Source: Streptomyces sp. Go-475
GTDB taxonomy: Bacteria; Actinomycetota; Actinomycetes; Streptomycetales; Streptomycetaceae
Direction: 5' to 3'
Length of the DNA: 64,000 bases
Assembly (NCBI RefSeq): GCF_003330845.1
Contig: NZ_CP026121.1
Location: forward strand, 4,073,501-4,137,500
Shown here: piece by piece, positions 18,210 to 27,084 of the stretch
How the letters are laid out: each line of letters opens with the position of its first letter
Position numbering within the stretch: position 1 is the stretch's first letter
Program-made: the position numbers and the translations under genes
The notes under the pieces: model-generated
Seen by the model: only the letters and a program-made list of their open reading frames with translations
Databases searched by the model: none
Told to the model about the DNA's origin: nothing

Positions 18210-19712
18210 TCAGTCGCGTTTGCAGATGCGGTCCAGGAGGTTGGCGGTGGCGCGCTGGATGCGCGCGTCGACGTGGCCGGGACGGTCCAGGGCCGGGGAC
18301 CAGGCGAACGTTCCGGATGCGAAGACCCAGGCACCGGAGGGGGCGCGGTACAGGGACGTCTCCTGGTGGCGGAGGACGCCCTCCTTGTCGGTGTACGGGG
18401 AGTGGGCGAGCAGCACGCGCTCCTCGTGCTCGGGCAGCGGGGTGCGCGGGAAGTAGCGGTCGGCCTCGCCCGCGACCAGGCCCTCGATCTCGTCGCCCTC
18501 GTGCGCCCCGGTCGCCTCCCAGAGCCAGTGCCCGGCGTTGCGCACGATCAGCGGGTGCGGCTCTGGGACGTGCCCCGCGTACTGGATGCCGAGGAGTTGC
18601 TGCTCCGCCCGGTCGATCTCCCGCCACAGCACCGGCTTGCCCGGGCCCCTGCGTTTGCGGCAGGTCAGCAGCCGGTGGGGGACACCGGACGGGGAGGGGC
18701 CCAGCTCCACCTGCCAGTACATCGAATTGGCGGAGAGGAAGACGAGCGAGGCGCCGGCGTCGCGGGCGGCCTCCACGGTCCGGCGCATGTCGGCCGACCA
18801 GTACTCGTCGTGGCCCGGGAAGACCAGACCGCGGTAGCGCGCGGGGTCGACGCGGCCCGCGTGCAGGTCACTGGCGTCGGCGTAGGCGACGTCGTAGCCG
18901 TAGCGCTCGGCCCAGCGGATGAAGTCGTACGCGTGGCCGACGTGCAGGGGGAGGCCGGCGCCCGCGTACGGGCGGTCGAAGGAGACCGTCGTGGCGGCGT
19001 CGGCCTCGCCGAGCAGTCGGCCCTGCTCGTCCCAGGCGTGGTAGAGGCTGGCGCCGGTGCGGCCGTCCTCCGGGTAGAGGTTGTACGCCTGCCAGGTGAT
19101 GTCGGGCAGGACCAGGAGCAGGTCGGCCGGCTGGTCGTGGCGGACGGTGAACGGCACGTGGGAGCGGTAGCCGTCGGCGGTGGTGAGCACGGCGACGTAC
19201 GCGCCGATGTTCCAGTACGACGGGACCTGGAGGCGCCAGGAGAGCCACCAGTGGTGGCAGGAGACCGTACGGTCGGCCGTGAGCGGCGGGGGCTGCACGA
19301 TGCCGGACAGGCGCGGGCTGGTGGTGATCTTGGCGGCGCCGTCACCGCCGTAGTGGCCGATGCGGTAGATGTCGACGCCGAACTCCTGGGGCGGGTCGAC
19401 GGTGACGTGGAAGTCGATGGCCTCGCCGGGGGCGACCGCGCCGGTGGAGGTGAAGCCCTTGATCTGGCGGTGGACGTCGTCCGCCGCGCGGGGGCCGCCG
19501 GAGCGGGTGCCCTGCTTCGGCGTGTGGGGCGCGTGGGGCGCGTGGGGCGCGTGGGGCGCGTCCTGGTCCGCGTACCAGGGGACGACCCGGCCCGTGTCGT
19601 CGAAGTACGTCACGCTGCCGCGCAGCCATGGGACGGGGCCCAGGCCGAAGGGATCCGTCACGGCGTGTGCCAGCGCTCCCGACTCCCAGCGGCGGATCTG
19701 CTCCGGACCCAT
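18210..19712 (-). CDS. N,N-dimethylformamidase beta-subunit-like protein
   Basis: A 500-aa soluble protein resembling the large-subunit C-terminal domain of N,N-dimethylformamidase: beta-rich YFDDTGRVVPWYADQ, WRLQVPSYWNIGAYVAVLTT, LPDITWQAYNLYPEDGRTGASLY, then a glutaminase-like fold with GHDEYWS and SLVFLSANSMYWQ. Members are widespread in Streptomyces with unknown substrates, so amidase activity is not assured. A run of four 9-bp repeats (19524-19559) encodes (APH)4 near residue 55. The ATG at 19712 has GAGGGGAAG upstream; the open frame extends further but its codons are not coding-like. Stands alone between purC and a membrane protein. Confidence 0.75.
   Translation of the reverse strand: MGPEQIRRWESGALAHAVTDPFGLGPVPWLRGSVTYFDDTGRVVPWYADQDAPHAPHAPHAPHTPKQGTRSGGPRAADDVHRQIKGFTSTGAVAPGEAIDFHVTVDPPQEFGVDIYRIGHYGGDGAAKITTSPRLSGIVQPPPLTADRTVSCHHWWLSWRLQVPSYWNIGAYVAVLTTADGYRSHVPFTVRHDQPADLLLVLPDITWQAYNLYPEDGRTGASLYHAWDEQGRLLGEADAATTVSFDRPYAGAGLPLHVGHAYDFIRWAERYGYDVAYADASDLHAGRVDPARYRGLVFPGHDEYWSADMRRTVEAARDAGASLVFLSANSMYWQVELGPSPSGVPHRLLTCRKRRGPGKPVLWREIDRAEQQLLGIQYAGHVPEPHPLIVRNAGHWLWEATGAHEGDEIEGLVAGEADRYFPRTPLPEHEERVLLAHSPYTDKEGVLRHQETSLYRAPSGAWVFASGTFAWSPALDRPGHVDARIQRATANLLDRICKRD
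19524..19559. repeat. 9-bp tandem repeat, four copies, in coding sequence
   Basis: Four perfect copies of GTGGGGCGC, encoding Ala-Pro-His repeats on the minus strand. The unit is a multiple of three, so copy-number change would keep the frame. Confidence 0.9.
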
Positions 19713-19993
19713 GGTTGCTTCCCCTCCCCTTCGCCCCCGTGGCCGTGCCTGCTGATGTGGTGCGGTGCCTGGTGGTGGTGCGGTGTGGGATGAGTGTTGT
19801 TGTGTGTGATGAGTGGTGCGGTGTGTGGTGTCGTGTGCGGTCTTGTTTTCTTGTCGTATGTCGCGCGCCTTTGCCATGCGCGCGAACGGTCCAAGCACAT
19901 CACATAACGCGCGCACTTCGTCACTGTTCGTTTCGAATTGGCCAGAAGCGGAAGGCAGTGCTCCGGCGGGTGGGGTCCAGGGACCGGCCGGGG

Positions 19994-21892
19994 TCAGGCG
20001 AGCCGGACCGGCTTCTCCGGGCGTATGCCCAGGTCGGCCAGCCAGGTCCGGAGCGGGGTGGCGTCGCCGTCCTCGATCAGGGCGAGGACCTTCGGCGCGA
20101 GATCCGGCGTGCGGGCGCCGTCGAGGAGCAGGGTCGGGCCGTCCAGCCAGTCCAGGCCGGGCCTCGCGCCGGCGGTGTCCATCGCGGCACAGCAGACCAT
20201 CGCCATGAGGTGGTCGGCGAGCAGGTCACGGGACGAGCGCGGGGGCTGGAGAGGGAAGAGGGGGAGCGTGCGGTCGTCCCAGAGGGCGGCGGCGGGATCG
20301 GCGGCCGTGGCGTCGGGGGCCGTGGGGGACGGGCGGGGTGTCGCGGCTTCCTCGCGGGACAGCTCGGCGCTGAGGCGGGCGGCCAGGGCGGCGCTGCGGG
20401 CTGTTGTGCCGGAGAGGTCTTCGTCTTCTCTGTCTTCTCTGTCTTCTCTGTCTTCTCTGTCTTCTCCTCCTTCGTCTTCTCTGTGGTCTTCTTCGGTGTC
20501 GGCCGCGGTGGGGTGGAGTGGTCTGGGTCCGGCTCCGGGGCCGGGGCCGGGGCCGGTCGTGGGTCCGGTTGCGGTGGCGCTGTCGGCTGTGGTGGCGCTG
20601 TCGGGGGTGGCGTCCGTCAGGTGGTCCAGGACGCGGGCGAGGGTCGGGGCGCTGGTGGCGGACGTCGTGGGGCCGGAGGCGGGGCGGACGCCCAGGGCGT
20701 CCAGGACGCGGTGGAGGCGGGCCGCGTCCAGGCGCCACTTGCGGTCCACGACCTCCTCCGGATACTCGCTCCAGGCCACCGGCGACCAGTCGGGCCCGGG
20801 CCCGGCGGGGCCGCCGTGGAAGAGGCGGGCGGCGAGCAGGGAGGCGGCCTCGTCGACCGTGCCCGGCTCCTCCAGCAGATCACAGGCCGGCCGCTCCCCC
20901 AGCCGGGACGCGAAGCCCTCGGCCAGGCGGTCGCGCCGGGACAGCTCCGTGAGCGCCGCGACGACACCGGCGTCCAGCCGGGACGGCCAGCGGCCCATCC
21001 GCCAGGCGGGCAGGGCGACCCTGGTCAGCAGCCGGTCCCACCCCGCGTACGCCAGCCCCACCTGCTCCTGGGCGACGATCCGCAGGCCGTAATCCACAGC
21101 CTGTGCACGCTCCGCGGCCGCGGCCGCCACACCCCGCTCCATCTCGGCGGCGTGAGCGCGGCAGCTGCGCAGCAGAAGCCGGGCCACCCAGCCCACACCG
21201 GCGAGCACCGCCCGGGACACCGGATCGCGGCGGGACTCCGAGGCCACGGCCACCGCGGCGTCCAGCCCCCGGACGAAGCGCCGGGCGGCGGCTATGTCCG
21301 GGTGGGCGGAGGGGCCCGTACCGGCGACGACCGGCGCGAGGACCGCCCGCAGCTCGCCGACCCGCATCCACCACAGGAAGGGCGAGCCGATGACGAGGAC
21401 CGGCGCGACGGGCTGACGGCCGTGCTTGTACTTCCCCGCTCCCGCTATGTCGTCGTGCTCCTCGGCCGGGGGCGGGCCGTGGGCGCGGTGCGTACGGTCC
21501 TCCAGCCAGCTGTCGCAGTCCGGGGTGAGCGCTATCGCGGAGGGCGCGGGGACGTCGAGCCGGTCGGCGAGGTCGCGCACCATCCGGTACAGGTCGGGGG
21601 CCGCCTCCTCGGTGATCGGGACGGTCGGGGTGATGGCGGGGCGGGCCCGGGCGACGACCAGGGCGACACCTGCGGCGGCGAGCAGCACGAGGACCGCGAC
21701 CGGCGTCAGGGCCCAGCGGGCGGCGTCCCAGCCGGGGCCCGTGAGACGGCCGGTGGCGGGCCCCGCGAGCAGGATCACGGCGACGGCGGCGGGCAGCAGG
21801 GCCACGGCCAGCGCGCGGCTGCGGATGCGCAGCACGACGAGCGCCCGGTACCGCGCGGCCTGCGCGCCTGCCTCCACACCCATTCCGGTCAC
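19994..21892 (-). CDS. Membrane protein resembling an inactive M48 peptidase
   Basis: About 632 aa. Two membrane spans lie near the N-terminus (AVALLPAAVAVILLAG and ALTPVAVLVLLAAAGVALVVA). The following segment has M48/HtpX-like spacing: LYRMVRDLADRLDVPAPSAIAL, then PVLVIGSPFLWWMRVGELRAVLAPVVAG. The last part aligns by eye with ELxAVLAHELGH, but the HExxH zinc site is replaced by PVVAG. The C-terminal half is low complexity, including (RED)n and GP repeats, then an alpha-helical tail. I see no zinc site, so activity is unlikely. The start is uncertain (GTG 21892 or ATG nearby). Function unknown. Confidence 0.65.
   Translation of the reverse strand: MTGMGVEAGAQAARYRALVVLRIRSRALAVALLPAAVAVILLAGPATGRLTGPGWDAARWALTPVAVLVLLAAAGVALVVARARPAITPTVPITEEAAPDLYRMVRDLADRLDVPAPSAIALTPDCDSWLEDRTHRAHGPPPAEEHDDIAGAGKYKHGRQPVAPVLVIGSPFLWWMRVGELRAVLAPVVAGTGPSAHPDIAAARRFVRGLDAAVAVASESRRDPVSRAVLAGVGWVARLLLRSCRAHAAEMERGVAAAAAERAQAVDYGLRIVAQEQVGLAYAGWDRLLTRVALPAWRMGRWPSRLDAGVVAALTELSRRDRLAEGFASRLGERPACDLLEEPGTVDEAASLLAARLFHGGPAGPGPDWSPVAWSEYPEEVVDRKWRLDAARLHRVLDALGVRPASGPTTSATSAPTLARVLDHLTDATPDSATTADSATATGPTTGPGPGPGAGPRPLHPTAADTEEDHREDEGGEDREDREDREDREDEDLSGTTARSAALAARLSAELSREEAATPRPSPTAPDATAADPAAALWDDRTLPLFPLQPPRSSRDLLADHLMAMVCCAAMDTAGARPGLDWLDGPTLLLDGARTPDLAPKVLALIEDGDATPLRTWLADLGIRPEKPVRLA
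20423..20467. repeat. 9-bp tandem repeat in coding sequence (Arg-Glu-Asp)n
   Basis: Four copies of GTCTTCTCT and one near-copy. On the minus strand they read AGA-GAA-GAC, giving Arg-Glu-Asp repeats and a cluster of AGA, a rare codon here. The low GC stands out. A frame-preserving slippage repeat. Confidence 0.9.
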
Positions 21893-22128
21893 GACCGACC
21901 TCACCCCCTCCCCGTTGACCTGACGCTTCCCTTGCTCACTCCCCCACTGTGGCACCCGCCACCGACATCGCAATGCCGGTGGGCCAAGTGCCGGAACGCT
22001 TGCGCGGCACCCTAGTTGGGGCCTCGGCCCCCGTCAGCCGGATAGGGCATCGGTCACTCGATGGAATGGCTTTGGGGAGAGGTGGATGACGGACAGCGAG
22101 GATCAGGCCCCCGCCTACCGCACACATC

Positions 22129-22160
22129 AGGCCCCGGATCCTGAGACGGATCCGGGGCCT
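22129..22160 (-). terminator. purD terminator
   Basis: A 13-bp perfect inverted repeat, AGGCCCCGGATCC and its complement, with a 6-nt loop, 62 bp beyond the purD stop. Confidence 0.8.
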
Positions 22161-22222
22161 GTGCGGTTCATCGGCGTCGGGGTGGTTTCCCTGGGTTTCT
22201 GGCCCCTGTCGCGCGCTGTCGG

Positions 22223-23476
22223 TTACTCGCCGGCCGCCGCCTTCGCGGCGATGTCCGTGCGGTGCTGGGAGCCGTCGAGGCGGATGCGGCCGACGGCGGT
22301 GTAGGCGCGGTCGCGGGCCTCCGTGAGGTCCTTGCCGGTGGCCGTGACGGACAGGACGCGGCCGCCGGCGCTGACGATCGCGTCGCCGTCCCGCTTGGTG
22401 CCGGCGTGCAGCACGTACGCGTGCGGGGCGTCCTGCGCGGCGACCTCGTCGAGACCGGTGATCGGGTCGCCGGTGCGGGGGGTGCCGGGGTAGTTGTGCG
22501 AGGCGACGACCACGGTCACGGCCGCGTCGTCGCTCCAGCGCAGCGGCTCCAGGTGGGCGAGGTTGCCGGTGGCGGCGGCCATCAGGAGACCGGCCAGCGG
22601 GGTCTTCAGGCGGGCCAGGACCACCTGGGTCTCGGGGTCGCCGAAGCGGGCGTTGAACTCGATCACGCGGACGCCGCGCGAGGTGATCGCGAGGCCGGCG
22701 TAGAGGAGGCCGGAGAACGGCGTCCCACGGCGCTGCATCTCGTCCACGGTCGGCTGCAGAACGGTCTGCATGACCTCGTCGACCAGCTTCGGGTCGGCCC
22801 AGGGCAGCGGGGAGTACGCCCCCATGCCGCCGGTGTTCGGGCCCTCGTCGCCGTCCAGCGCGCGTTTGAAGTCCTGGGCGGGCTGGAGCGGCACGACCGT
22901 CTCGCCGTCGGTGACGGCGAAGAGGGAGACCTCGGGGCCGTCCAGGTACTCCTCGATGACCACACGCTCGCAGGCGGCGGCGTGCGCCCGCGCGGCCTCC
23001 AGGTCGTCGGTGACGACGACGCCCTTGCCGGCGGCGAGCCCGTCGTCCTTGACGACGTACGGGGCGCCGAAGGCGTCGAGGGCCGCGTCGACCTCTTCCG
23101 GGGTCGTGCAGACGTACGAGCGGGCCGTGGGCACCTCGGCCGCGGCCATGACGTCCTTCGCGAAGGCCTTGGAGCCCTCCAGCTGCGCGGCCTGGCCGGA
23201 CGGGCCGAAGACCGGGATGCCCGCCTCGCGCACGGCGTCGGCGACACCGGCGACCAGCGGGGCCTCCGGGCCGACCACCACGAGGTCCGCGCCGAGCTGC
23301 CTGGCCAGCGCGGTGACGGCCGCGCCGTCCAGGGCGTCGACCTGGTGCAGCTCGGCCACCTCGGCGATGCCGGCGTTGCCGGGGGCGCAGTGCAGCGCGG
23401 TGACGTCGGGGTCGTGGGACAGGGAGTGGCACAGGGCGTGTTCGCGGGCGCCGCTGCCGATGACGAGGACCTTCAC
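22223..23476 (-). CDS. purD: Phosphoribosylamine-glycine ligase (GAR synthetase)
   Basis: Second step of purine synthesis: phosphoribosylamine plus glycine and ATP gives GAR. A 417-aa ATP-grasp enzyme with [17 protein letters not shown] at the N-terminus, [50 protein letters not shown], and [17 protein letters not shown] (metal/ATP ligands) near residue 290. Starts at GTG 23476 with only a weak ribosome site. Its promoter region contains a 19-bp minisatellite. Confidence 0.97.
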   Translation of the reverse strand: MKVLVIGSGAREHALCHSLSHDPDVTALHCAPGNAGIAEVAELHQVDALDGAAVTALARQLGADLVVVGPEAPLVAGVADAVREAGIPVFGPSGQAAQLEGSKAFAKDVMAAAEVPTARSYVCTTPEEVDAALDAFGAPYVVKDDGLAAGKGVVVTDDLEAARAHAAACERVVIEEYLDGPEVSLFAVTDGETVVPLQPAQDFKRALDGDEGPNTGGMGAYSPLPWADPKLVDEVMQTVLQPTVDEMQRRGTPFSGLLYAGLAITSRGVRVIEFNARFGDPETQVVLARLKTPLAGLLMAAATGNLAHLEPLRWSDDAAVTVVVASHNYPGTPRTGDPITGLDEVAAQDAPHAYVLHAGTKRDGDAIVSAGGRVLSVTATGKDLTEARDRAYTAVGRIRLDGSQHRTDIAAKAAAGE

Positions 23477-23561
23477 GGGGGTCAGCCTAACCGGAGGCGG
23501 CGGATTTCCTTTGTGCGGGCTGCCGAAGGGGGTGGGGATCTTGAGCTGGAGGTTCCTACGA

Positions 23562-23648
23562 GCGGAGCGGAGCGGAGTGAGCGGAGCGGAGCTGAGTGAG
23601 CGGAGCGGAGCTGAGTGAGCGGAGCGGAGCTGAGTGAGCGGAGCGGAC
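23562..23648. repeat. 19-bp tandem repeat upstream of purD
   Basis: Four copies and a partial of GCGGAGCGGAGCTGAGTGA (the first copy differs slightly) fill the gap between purD and dnaX. They do not look coding; the unit length is not a multiple of three. Confidence 0.9.
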
Positions 23649-23656
23649 AGGCAGGG

Positions 23657-23735
23657 CTACTCGTTGGAGGACTCAGGGCTACTCGTTGGAGGACCCCGGG
23701 TTACTCATTGGAGGACCCCGGGCTACTCGTTGGAG
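23657..23735. repeat. 22-bp tandem repeat duplicating the dnaX stop-codon region
   Basis: Units of 22 bp begin at 23657, 23679, 23701 and 23723, the last being the true dnaX end. Each extra unit repeats the codons for Ser-Asn-Glu-stop followed by a CCCGGGGTCC-like spacer. The copies differ by one to three bases. Confidence 0.9.
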
Positions 23736-26230
23736 AACTCCTCCACGACTGTCGCTCCCAGCTCCCGGACGATGAGCTCCTGGCCGGAGAGGGCCGACTC
23801 GTCGAGGTCCGGGTCGTCGTCCTCGGGGATGTCCTCTTCCACGGAGACGTGACGGGGCGCCGGGGTGGAGGGCTGCGGGGCCGGGGCGGACGCGGCAGGG
23901 GCGGACGGGGCGGACGCGGGTCTGCTCGCCTGCTGCGCGGGGGCGGACGGGGCGGACGACTGGGGCGGGGCGGGGCGCTGGGCGGTCGCCGTGCCACCGC
24001 CGCCGGCGCTGTAGCCGCCCTGGGCGCTGCCGGTGTTGTAGCCGCCCGTGGCGCCGCCACCGCCTGCGGTGTAGCCGCCGGGGGCGCCGCCGCCGAAGCC
24101 GGAGGGGCCGCCCGGGGCCGGGGGCGCGGAGCCGCCGGAGGGGTCGACGATCGCCTCGATCTTCCACTGGACGTTGAACTGCTCGCCCAGCGCCTGCCGC
24201 AGCACGTCCTCGCTGCCGCTGCTCAGGAAGTTGTCCCGCGCGCCCGCGTTGACGAAGCCGAGCTGGAGGGTCGTGCCGTCGAAGCCGGCCACCTGGGCGT
24301 TCTGGCTGAGCAGGATCCAGGTGAAGCGGCGGCGGTTCTTGACCGCTTCCAGGATGTTCGGCCAGAGCATGCGGGGGTCGAGTCCGCCGCCCGTGGGGGC
24401 CGGGGCAGGGGTGGCCTGGGCGGGAGCCGATGGTGGGACTGCCGGGGCGGGGCCGGGGGCGGGAGCGCTCGGGGCCGGGGTGCCCTGGGCGGGTGCGTTC
24501 GCGGTGGGTGCTCCCGGAGCGGCCGTGGGCCAGCCGCCGGGGCGACGGCCGCCGCTGCCCGCGGAGGCGGCGGTGGGCCAGGCGCCCGGGGCCGGGGCGG
24601 ACGGGGTCGGGCTCTGGGCAGGCTGAGCGGGGGCGCCGGGCTGGGCGTGTGTGCCGGTGCCGGGGCCGGAGGCGGCAGGGGCGTCGGAGGGTGCTCCCGG
24701 CGCACCAGGGGCCTGTCCCCTGGGCGTACCCGATGCCTGGGGCGGCGCGCTCTGGCCCGCCGCGGCCGCCGTACCGGCTCCGGGACCACCGGGGCCACTG
24801 GGACCACTGGGACCACCAAGGTCTCCGTGGTTTCCGGGGCCGGCCATGCCGCCGCTGCTCCCGCCGGTACCGACACCGGCGCCGGGGGCACCGGGGGATC
24901 CGGGGGTACCGGGGGCTCCGGAGGCGCGGACCGCCGCCCGGGCCGCGGCCGGGCCGCCGCCGGGCGGGACCGGAGCCGCGGCCGCTCCCCCGTGCGCCGC
25001 CTCGTGGTGGCTCTCCGGCCCAGGGACGTAACCCATCGCGGGCATGCCGGCCGCGGGCCCCGCGGAGAAGTTCACACCGCGCTCGATCCGGTCCAGGCGG
25101 GCCATGACGGACCGCTCGTCGCCGTAGGCGGCGGGGAGCAGGACGCGGGCGCAGATCAGTTCCAGCTGGAGACGGGGCGAGTTGGCGCCGCGCATCTCGG
25201 TCAGTCCCTCGTTGACGAGGTCGGCGGCGCGGCTCAGCTCGGCCGGGCCGAAGGTGCCGGCCTGGGCCTGCATGCGCTCGACGACGTCGGCGGGGGCGTC
25301 GATGAGCCCCTTCTCCGCCGCGTCCGGGACGGCGGCGAGGATCACCAGGTCGCGCAGCCGCTCCAGCAGGTCGGCGACGAAACGACGGGGGTCGTTCCCG
25401 CCCTCGATCACGCGGTCGACGACCTCGAAGGCCGCGGCTCCGTCGCCGGTGGCGAAGGCCTCGACGACGGAGTCGAGGAGGGACCCGTCGGTGTATCCGA
25501 GCAGGGCCGTCGCCATGGCGTACGTCACACCGTCGGCAGCGGCACCGGCCAGCAGCTGGTCCATGACGGACATCGAGTCACGCACGGACCCGCCGCCGGC
25601 CCGGACGACGAGCGGGAGGACCCCGTCCTCGACCGGGATGGCCTCCTTCTGGCACACCTCGGCGAGGTAGTCCCGCAGGGTCCCGGGCGGGACGAGCCGG
25701 AACGGATAGTGATGGGTGCGCGACCGGATGGTCCCGATGACCTTCTCGGGCTCGGTGGTCGCGAAGATGAACTTGAGATGCTCCGGGGGCTCCTCGACGA
25801 CCTTCAGCAGCGCGTTGAAACCGGCCGACGTGACCATGTGGGCCTCGTCGATGATGTAGATCTTGTACCGGCTGCGGGCGGGCCCGAAGAAGGCCTTTTC
25901 GCGCAGGTCACGGGCGTCGTCCACACCGCCGTGGGACGCGGCGTCGATCTCGATGACGTCGATGGAACCGGGGCCGTTGCGGGCGAGGTCCTGACACGAC
26001 TGGCACTCCCCGCAGGGCGTCGGCGTCGGGCCCTGCTCGCAGTTCAGGCACCGGGCCAGGATCCGCGCGCTGGTCGTCTTGCCACAGCCGCGCGGCCCGC
26101 TGAACAGGTACGCGTGGTTGACCCGGTTGTTCCGCAGCGCCTGCTGCAACGGGGCGGTGACATGCTCCTGCCCGATGACCTCGGCGAAGGTCTCCGGGCG
26201 GTAGCGGCGGTACAGAGCGAGAGACGACAC
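23723..26230 (-). CDS. dnaX: DNA polymerase III subunit gamma/tau
   Basis: Clamp-loader ATPase of the replisome, 835 aa. AAA+ core: LYRRYRPETFAEVIGQEHVT, Walker A GPRGCGKTTSARI, zinc-binding CLNCEQGPTPTPCGECQSC, Walker B YIIDEAHM, sensor FATTEPEKV, to about residue 380. A long Pro/Gly/Ala-rich linker follows (about 390-630), then a globular segment LDPRMLWPNILEAVKNRRRFTWILLSQNAQV and another low-complexity tail. No slippery sequence was seen, so a frameshifted gamma form is not indicated. The GTG at 26230 gives the conserved N-terminus SSLALYRRYRP but lacks a clear ribosome site. The SRP RNA gene lies directly upstream. Confidence 0.95.
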   Translation of the reverse strand: MSSLALYRRYRPETFAEVIGQEHVTAPLQQALRNNRVNHAYLFSGPRGCGKTTSARILARCLNCEQGPTPTPCGECQSCQDLARNGPGSIDVIEIDAASHGGVDDARDLREKAFFGPARSRYKIYIIDEAHMVTSAGFNALLKVVEEPPEHLKFIFATTEPEKVIGTIRSRTHHYPFRLVPPGTLRDYLAEVCQKEAIPVEDGVLPLVVRAGGGSVRDSMSVMDQLLAGAAADGVTYAMATALLGYTDGSLLDSVVEAFATGDGAAAFEVVDRVIEGGNDPRRFVADLLERLRDLVILAAVPDAAEKGLIDAPADVVERMQAQAGTFGPAELSRAADLVNEGLTEMRGANSPRLQLELICARVLLPAAYGDERSVMARLDRIERGVNFSAGPAAGMPAMGYVPGPESHHEAAHGGAAAAPVPPGGGPAAARAAVRASGAPGTPGSPGAPGAGVGTGGSSGGMAGPGNHGDLGGPSGPSGPGGPGAGTAAAAGQSAPPQASGTPRGQAPGAPGAPSDAPAASGPGTGTHAQPGAPAQPAQSPTPSAPAPGAWPTAASAGSGGRRPGGWPTAAPGAPTANAPAQGTPAPSAPAPGPAPAVPPSAPAQATPAPAPTGGGLDPRMLWPNILEAVKNRRRFTWILLSQNAQVAGFDGTTLQLGFVNAGARDNFLSSGSEDVLRQALGEQFNVQWKIEAIVDPSGGSAPPAPGGPSGFGGGAPGGYTAGGGGATGGYNTGSAQGGYSAGGGGTATAQRPAPPQSSAPSAPAQQASRPASAPSAPAASAPAPQPSTPAPRHVSVEEDIPEDDDPDLDESALSGQELIVRELGATVVEEFSNE

Positions 26231-26293
26231 GCATACGAGGTTATAGGCGCCCACTGACAACGGACCCCGCCACAGGAACCCCGGAACGCAAAC

Positions 26294-26380
26294 GCCCCCC
26301 ACGCACCCGCCAGAGCCAACCTACCCTTGCTGCCTTCCGGCCCTGGGGGAGTTCAGTCAGATAGCGCCGCGTGAGGGGCT
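26294..26380 (-). ncRNA. ffs: Signal recognition particle RNA (4.5S-type)
   Basis: Read on the minus strand, it contains the conserved SRP core GGGCCGGAAGGCAGCAAGGG (GGAA tetraloop and the asymmetric loop bound by Ffh). The ends GCCCCTCACGC and GCGTGGGGGGC pair to form the closing stem. Length is about 87 nt, like the short Streptomyces SRP RNA. Its place just upstream of dnaX is common in actinobacteria. Exact ends are uncertain by several bases. TAGCCT at about 26388-26393 could be its -10 box. Confidence 0.88.
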
Positions 26381-26417
26381 GCGCCAAGGCTACCTGATGT
26401 CGGGGGTGGGGAACGAG

Positions 26418-26448
26418 TTCGCGAGCACTCCTCTCGGTCATGTAATGT
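26418..26448 (+). promoter_or_regulatory. Candidate tRNA-Ser promoter
   Basis: TTCGCG (26418-26423) and TAATGT (26443-26448) with a 19-bp spacer, ending 7 bp before the tRNA. Confidence 0.4.
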
Positions 26449-26455
26449 TTCCGGC

Positions 26456-26543
26456 GGAGGATTCGCCTAGAGGCCTAGGGCGCACGCTTGGAAAGCGTGT
26501 TGGGGGCAACCCCTCACGAGTTCGAATCTCGTATCCTCCGCCA
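26456..26543 (+). tRNA. tRNA-Ser (anticodon GGA)
   Basis: A class II tRNA with a long variable arm (TTGGGGGCAACCCCTCA). Acceptor GGAGGAT/ATCCTCC, and anticodon stem-loop CACGC-TTGGAAA-GCGTG (GGA). A G discriminator is followed by an encoded CCA, unlike the other tRNAs in this window. Confidence 0.93.
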
Positions 26544-26562
26544 GTGCCTCACCGGGCACGAT

Positions 26563-26600
26563 GTCGAAGGGCCCCACCGTTCGCGGTGGGGCCCTTCGAC
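26563..26600. terminator. Terminator between tRNA-Ser and MerR gene
   Basis: A perfect 16-bp inverted repeat, GTCGAAGGGCCCCACC, loop GTTCGC, and complement. It sits between convergent transcripts. Confidence 0.88.
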
Positions 26601-26621
26601 GTTGTCAGGGGGCATGCGCGC

Positions 26622-26984
26622 CTATTCGAGCGGTGCTGCGTTTTCCGTCGCGGTGATCGTTCGGCGCAGTAGGGCTCGGGCCCTGGCCAGGTCGGCCGCG
26701 CGGTGGTCGAGGGTGTGCAGTTGGGCGCGCAGGTGGTCGAGGACGCCGGGGCACGGGCGCAGGGTGGCGCCGTCGGCGGTGCACGGGAGGAGGCGGCGGA
26801 TGACCCGCGTGGGGAGGCCCGCCGCGAGCAGCGCGCGGATCCGCCGTACGGTCTCCACGGCCTCGTCGGGGTAGTCGCGGTAGCCGTTGGCACGGCGTTC
26901 CGAGTGGATCAGCTCGGCGCGCTCGTAGTAGCGCAGGAGGCGCTCGCTGACTCCCGTACGGCGTGACAGTTCCCCGATGAGCAC
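26622..26984 (-). CDS. MerR-family transcriptional regulator
   Basis: 120 aa. N-terminal winged helix-turn-helix: LIGELSRRTGVSERLLRYYERAELIHSERRANGYRDYPDEAVETVRRIRAL. The C-terminal part has a coiled-coil dimerisation helix (LDHLRAQLHTLDHRAADLARARALL). A Cys pair (PCTADGATLRPCPG) lies between; it may be a sensor site, but no metal specificity is clear. The GTG at 26984 is preceded by GAGGGAGAAGGG; the longer frame upstream is not MerR-like. Divergent from an amidohydrolase gene, its probable target. Confidence 0.88.
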   Translation of the reverse strand: MLIGELSRRTGVSERLLRYYERAELIHSERRANGYRDYPDEAVETVRRIRALLAAGLPTRVIRRLLPCTADGATLRPCPGVLDHLRAQLHTLDHRAADLARARALLRRTITATENAAPLE

Positions 26985-27001
26985 GGCCCTTCTCCCTCGC
27001 C

Positions 27002-27026
27002 TTGACCTTCCAACGGTGTCAGGGCG
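27002..27026. promoter_or_regulatory. Candidate MerR-type operator in divergent promoter
   Basis: TTGACCTTCC...GTGTCAGGGC reads as an imperfect dyad with GACCTT and AGGGC arms, the layout MerR proteins bind between elongated -35/-10 boxes. It lies between merR and the amidohydrolase gene. Confidence 0.35.
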
Positions 27027-27084
27027 CAACGCTGGCCCGGTCGGTCGCATTCCTGGCCGATCGCATCGGCACGAGGAGGGGTAG

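Noticed and set aside
22086..22304. A frame with a good ribosome site (GGGGAGAGGTGG) beginning MTDSEDQAPAYR after purD
   Set aside because: It runs straight through the purD terminator hairpin and into the antisense of purD; codon usage is not coding-like beyond about 20 codons. Perhaps a decayed gene start.
23562..23740. Tandem repeats near dnaX as a CRISPR array
   Set aside because: Units are contiguous with no unique spacers and are only 19 and 22 bp.
26044..26319. Small frames overlapping the SRP RNA and dnaX start
   Set aside because: They are antisense or frame-shifted readings of dnaX and the SRP RNA.
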